Of a stretch of DNA of 64,000 bases, positions 60,760-64,000 are shown piece by piece. Every line of letters begins with the position of its first letter. The first letter of the stretch is position 1. The notes below the pieces were generated by a model. The model had not been told where the DNA came from. It saw only the letters and a program-made list of their open reading frames with translations, and ran no database searches. The DNA lies in NCBI RefSeq assembly GCF_002735905.1, contig NZ_PEBD01000008.1, positions 806,001 to 870,000 on the forward strand, written 5' to 3'. A program made the position numbers and the translations under genes. This stretch comes from Williamsia muralis (lineage in GTDB: Bacteria > Actinomycetota > Actinomycetes > Mycobacteriales > Mycobacteriaceae).

Positions 60760-63522
60760 ATGCAAGAATTCATCACATTCGCCTTCCTGGGACTTGGCCT
60801 CGGTGCCCTGTACTCCCTAGCGGCGCAAGGGCTCGTACTGATCTATCGCGGATCGGGCGTGCTCAACTTCGCCCATGGCGCCATCGGTATGGTGGGCGCG
60901 TACATCTACTGGTCGATAAGCGTCGACCACGGTCACCCTTTCGTAGTCGGCTTGGTTGCGGGCGTAGCGGCTTCGGCTGTCATCGGCGCGGCCACCCACC
61001 TGTTGGTGATGAGGCCACTGCGGCAAGCGTCTCCGCTTGCGCGGGTAGTGGCGACACTCGGTATCTTGATCACCCTGCAGTCCTTGGTCGTCCTTGTCTT
61101 CACCACTGACATACGCTTCGTACCAAGCACACTCCCGGTTGACTCCGTCAGCATCGGCGGCGTGAAGGTCTCCACCGATCGCATCTACCTGCTGGTGATC
61201 GCCGTAGTCCTTGCGGTCGCGCTATGGGCTTTGTACAAGTTCACCAAGTTCGGCGTGGGTACCGCCGCTGTCGCCGAAAATCAGCGGTCGGCCGCCACAC
61301 TCGGTTGGTCGCCGGATGTGATCGCCACCGCCAACTGGGCCTTGGGCTCGGCCCTTGCCGGAGTAGCGGCGATTCTGATTGTCCCGATCGTGACCCTGCA
61401 GGTATCGGTATTGACGAACATGGTGCTGGCTGCACTTGCGGCCGCCCTGATCGCCTCTTTCAGGTCATTCCCCATCGCCTTGGTGGCTTCGCTCGTCATC
61501 GGCGTAGCCGAAGTCGAATTGACGCGATACGTGCAGCAGCCCGGTCTTGGCTCGTCAGTTCCCTTCATCCTGATCGTCGTGTTCATGGTGGCGCGCGGAC
61601 AAACCCTGCCGCTTCGCGATTACTTCCTACAACGGCTTCCCGCGATCGGGGATGGGCGCGTCAAGCTCGTATACGTTGCGCTCGCGGTGGTGGTCGGAGT
61701 GCTCGCCGTCGGTTTCACTCCCGTTGCCTGGCAGGACGGTTTCACCATCACCATGGCCACCGCCTTGATCCTCCTGTCCCTGGTGGTTGTCACCGGTTAC
61801 ACCGGACAACTCTCGTTGGCGCAGTTCGCGCTCGCCGGATTCGGTGCGTGGATCGCGGGACGCCTTGTGGCAGATCAGGGTTGGCCCTTCTGGGCCGGCG
61901 CTCTTGCGGGGGTCCTGGGCACAGTCCCGCTCGGTCTCGCGTTCGTGTTGCCCGCCGTCAGAACGCGAGGTATCAACTTCGCAGTCGTGACGCTCGGCTT
62001 GGGAAGCACACTGGAGCTGATGCTCTTCCTCAACTCCAGCTATACCGGCGACTACAGAGGCACCCAGATTGAAAGCCCGCATCTCTTCGGATTCGACATC
62101 GGGGCGATCAGTCACCCGGAACGTTATGGCTACGTCACTCTTGCCGTTCTCATCGTCGGATGTCTGGCCGTGGCCAATGTGCGACGGGGACGGAGTGGCC
62201 GACGCTTGATCGCAGTCCGTACCAACGAGCGCGCAGCGGCGGCCCTGGGCATCAGCGTTCAGGGAGCGAAGCTGTACGCCTTCGGACTGGCGGCCGCGTT
62301 GGCGGCGGCCGGCGGCATCCTGTTGGCTTTCCGCAACACCTCGATCAGCTACGCGACGTGGACGAGTTTCGAGTCCATCTCTGCCGTGGCATGGGCCATG
62401 ATCGGCGGTATCGGTTTCATCATGGGTCCGATATTCGGTGCAACGTTGGCCCCGGGTGGCTTGGGAACAGTGGTGGGCGATCGTGTCTTTTCGGGGATCG
62501 CGGAATACGTCCCACTCATCACGGGTGTGTTGTTGATCGTGCTTGTCCTCATGAATCAGCATGGAATCGCAAGAGAAACGGGAAACCAGATCCGGTGGGT
62601 GCGAAGCAAGCTGGGAAAGTCGATCAGCGCGATTGCCATCAAGCCGGAAAAGCCGGTATCGCTGCCTGCCGAGATCCGTGGCAAAGTCAACCCGCGGGAG
62701 TTGAAGGTCTCAGGCCTCACCGTGACATACGGCGTCACAGTCGCCGTCGACGACGTTTCGTTGTCGGTCACCCCCGGCAAGATCGTCGGTCTGATCGGAC
62801 CCAATGGTGCCGGAAAGACGACTCTGATCGACGCGGTCACAGGGTTCACGAAGGTGTCGAAAGGCACCATAGAATTGGATGCGCAACCGATCAACAGGTG
62901 GAACGTGATCAAACGTTCGCGTCAAGGTTTGAGCCGATCCTTCCAATCGCTGGAGTTGTTCGAGGATTCGACGGTGATCGACAACCTTCGAGTTGCGTCC
63001 GATCCTCGCGACCTTTTCTCCTATTTCCGCGACCTCGTCCTGCCCACTCAACCCAAATTGCCGGGTGAGGTGGTCGCAGCTATCAACGAGTTCGGCCTCG
63101 AGGCGGACCTGCAGACCAAGGTGGAGGACCTGCCTTACGGGAAGAGGCGACTGCTCGCGATTGCACGTGCAGTCGCGACCACACCGAGCATTCTCCTACT
63201 CGACGAACCTGCCGCAGGCCTCGGCGATGCGGAGACGGCCGAACTGGCGAGTTTGGTCCGGCGCCTCGCCGCGGACTGGGGAATGGCGATCCTCCTCGTC
63301 GAGCACGACATGAACTTCGTGATGAGCGTGTGCGACGACATCGTTGTTCTTGATTTCGGTAAGAAGATCGCCGAAGGCAACCCGGCGCAAGTCCGAAACA
63401 ATCCCGCAGTCATCGCAGCGTATCTGGGCGAGACGACTGACGAGTTGATCGAGGATCCAACAGTGAGCACACCGCCGGCCGTGACCCTGGCCGGAACTTC
63501 TACGGCAAAGGACGGCTTCTGA
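60760..63522 (+). CDS. Second fused LivH-LivM-LivG permease-ATPase
   Basis: 920 aa. LivH-like part about 1-290 (FLGLGLGALYSLAAQGLVLI, SGVLNFAHGAIGMVGAYIYW); LivM-like about 300-615 (VTGYTGQLSLAQFALAGFGA, RTNERAAAALGI); ATPase about 635-890 with Walker A GPNGAGKT at 680-687, signature region LPYGKRR at 791-797 (in place of LSGGQ), Walker B D815-E816, and LLVEHDMNF. Same domain order as the protein at 9748, so the fusion is an established variant here. 52 bases behind the MFS gene; overlaps the next ATPase by one base pair set (TGATG). Confidence 0.92.
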   Translation: MQEFITFAFLGLGLGALYSLAAQGLVLIYRGSGVLNFAHGAIGMVGAYIYWSISVDHGHPFVVGLVAGVAASAVIGAATHLLVMRPLRQASPLARVVATLGILITLQSLVVLVFTTDIRFVPSTLPVDSVSIGGVKVSTDRIYLLVIAVVLAVALWALYKFTKFGVGTAAVAENQRSAATLGWSPDVIATANWALGSALAGVAAILIVPIVTLQVSVLTNMVLAALAAALIASFRSFPIALVASLVIGVAEVELTRYVQQPGLGSSVPFILIVVFMVARGQTLPLRDYFLQRLPAIGDGRVKLVYVALAVVVGVLAVGFTPVAWQDGFTITMATALILLSLVVVTGYTGQLSLAQFALAGFGAWIAGRLVADQGWPFWAGALAGVLGTVPLGLAFVLPAVRTRGINFAVVTLGLGSTLELMLFLNSSYTGDYRGTQIESPHLFGFDIGAISHPERYGYVTLAVLIVGCLAVANVRRGRSGRRLIAVRTNERAAAALGISVQGAKLYAFGLAAALAAAGGILLAFRNTSISYATWTSFESISAVAWAMIGGIGFIMGPIFGATLAPGGLGTVVGDRVFSGIAEYVPLITGVLLIVLVLMNQHGIARETGNQIRWVRSKLGKSISAIAIKPEKPVSLPAEIRGKVNPRELKVSGLTVTYGVTVAVDDVSLSVTPGKIVGLIGPNGAGKTTLIDAVTGFTKVSKGTIELDAQPINRWNVIKRSRQGLSRSFQSLELFEDSTVIDNLRVASDPRDLFSYFRDLVLPTQPKLPGEVVAAINEFGLEADLQTKVEDLPYGKRRLLAIARAVATTPSILLLDEPAAGLGDAETAELASLVRRLAADWGMAILLVEHDMNFVMSVCDDIVVLDFGKKIAEGNPAQVRNNPAVIAAYLGETTDELIEDPTVSTPPAVTLAGTSTAKDGF

Positions 63523-64000
63523 TGAGTGTGGTTCTGGACGTCCAGGGCTTGACCACGGGATACGGTTCGCAGCCGGTCATTCACGACATCAACCTGCATG
63601 TCGACGCCGGTGAAGTCGTGACACTGCTCGGCGCCAACGGTGCCGGAAAGACAACGACGCTGCTCGCGTTGAGCGGTGTCCTCCCACTGCACACTGGCGA
63701 GGTCTACTTCGACGGGAAGCTTGAGACAGCCCCGCTCCACAACCGGGCACGTCGAGGCCTCTGCTATGTGACCGAAGAGCGATCGATTTTCAAAACCCTC
63801 TCTGTCACAGACAATCTGAAGGCGGGTGGGGTAGCGACAGAAGACGCGCTCGCGCTCTTTCCGGAACTCGAGAAGCGGTTGCACGTTCGAGGTGGGCTGC
63901 TGTCTGGAGGCGAGCAACAGATGTTGAGCCTCGCAAGGGCGCTATGCCGAGAACCGAGGCTGCTCCTGGTCGACGAGATGTCGCTCGGTCTTGCTCCGCT
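63522..64000 (+). CDS. LivF-type ABC transporter ATPase (3' end outside window)
   Basis: The first 159 codons are visible. Walker A GANGAGKT near residue 38, signature LSGGEQQML near 128, Walker B LLLVDEMSLGLAP near 150. The ATG overlaps the stop of the fused gene, as in the first transporter operon. It is the partner ATPase of the second system. Confidence 0.93.
   Translation, partial: MSVVLDVQGLTTGYGSQPVIHDINLHVDAGEVVTLLGANGAGKTTTLLALSGVLPLHTGEVYFDGKLETAPLHNRARRGLCYVTEERSIFKTLSVTDNLKAGGVATEDALALFPELEKRLHVRGGLLSGGEQQMLSLARALCREPRLLLVDEMSLGLAP

Noticed and set aside
61627-62562. 311-aa minus-strand frame opposite the second fused permease
   Set aside because: Hydrophilic mirror of a membrane protein gene, no family features.
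1-64000. tRNA, rRNA, CRISPR arrays or intact insertion sequences
   Set aside because: No cloverleaf-like segment, ribosomal sequence, regular spaced repeats or transposase motif was seen on reading; a dedicated search was not possible here.

Overview
The window reads as chromosomal DNA of a high-GC actinobacterium, most likely a member of the Mycobacteriales (Rhodococcus/Gordonia/Nocardia type). The basis is the high GC, frequent GTG starts, a mycofactocin-type SDR, two luciferase-like proteins resembling F420-dependent enzymes, HsaB/D/E/F/G-like meta-cleavage genes, a KstD-like flavoprotein and Baeyer-Villiger monooxygenases. Genus is an inference. No rRNA, tRNA, CRISPR array or intact transposase was seen. 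Almost all of the DNA is catabolic: uptake, oxygenation, CoA activation, beta-oxidation and many local regulators.

Region 1 (1-21.3 kb): a partial mycofactocin-type SDR, an HsaB-like flavin reductase, a small Cys-containing protein and a C-C bond hydrolase; two Dabb-type small proteins beside a PadR regulator; IclR, an OYE-family reductase, and a TetR divergent from an SDR; a branched-chain-type ABC importer (binding lipoprotein, fused permease-permease-ATPase, second ATPase); the hydratase / acylating acetaldehyde dehydrogenase / hydroxy-oxovalerate aldolase trio; a KstD-like dehydrogenase; and a leftward block of hypothetical protein, SDR, LLM oxidoreductase and SnoaL-like protein.

Region 2 (21.4-26.5 kb): a looser, less compact block with a remnant of an OmpR-type response regulator, a nitroreductase, a crotonase, and a TetR plus an extended SDR that share a palindromic operator. 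It is bounded by two copies of an imperfect stem-loop repeat and includes about 0.9 kb with no recognisable gene.

Region 3 (26.5-52.5 kb): the main catabolic island. Two Baeyer-Villiger monooxygenases and an HSL-type esterase suggest ketone to ester to acid plus alcohol. Two acyl-CoA ligases and two CoA-transferases activate acids. A leftward operon (thiolase-like protein, DUF35 protein, PaaG-like isomerase, MaoC hydratase, degenerate RibBA-like protein, acyl-CoA dehydrogenase) resembles steroid side-chain beta-oxidation and retro-aldol modules. A rightward 13-kb operon carries a two-component FMN monooxygenase together with a flavin reductase fused to an IclR-type effector domain. Three copies of a 21-bp palindrome (AWCGTAC-N7-GTACGWW) at 33.82, 38.22 and 39.26 kb sit in the promoters of these units. 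They tie the units into one probable regulon, with the TetR at 38.4 kb as the best candidate regulator.

Region 4 (52.5-64 kb): SDR, zinc alcohol dehydrogenase, a DUF3263-like protein, an LLM oxidoreductase, three small NTF2-fold proteins (two are paralogs), and a second complete branched-chain-type ABC system that again has a fused permease-permease-ATPase and has an MFS symporter gene inserted after its binding protein. The last gene runs off the window.

The observations I consider least explained are the RibBA-like protein that lacks the catalytic residues I know, the flavin reductase-IclR fusion, the shared palindrome regulon, and the cluster of enzyme homologs missing key residues (acetoacetate decarboxylase-like, one CoA-transferase subunit, the thiolase-like protein, an extended SDR).
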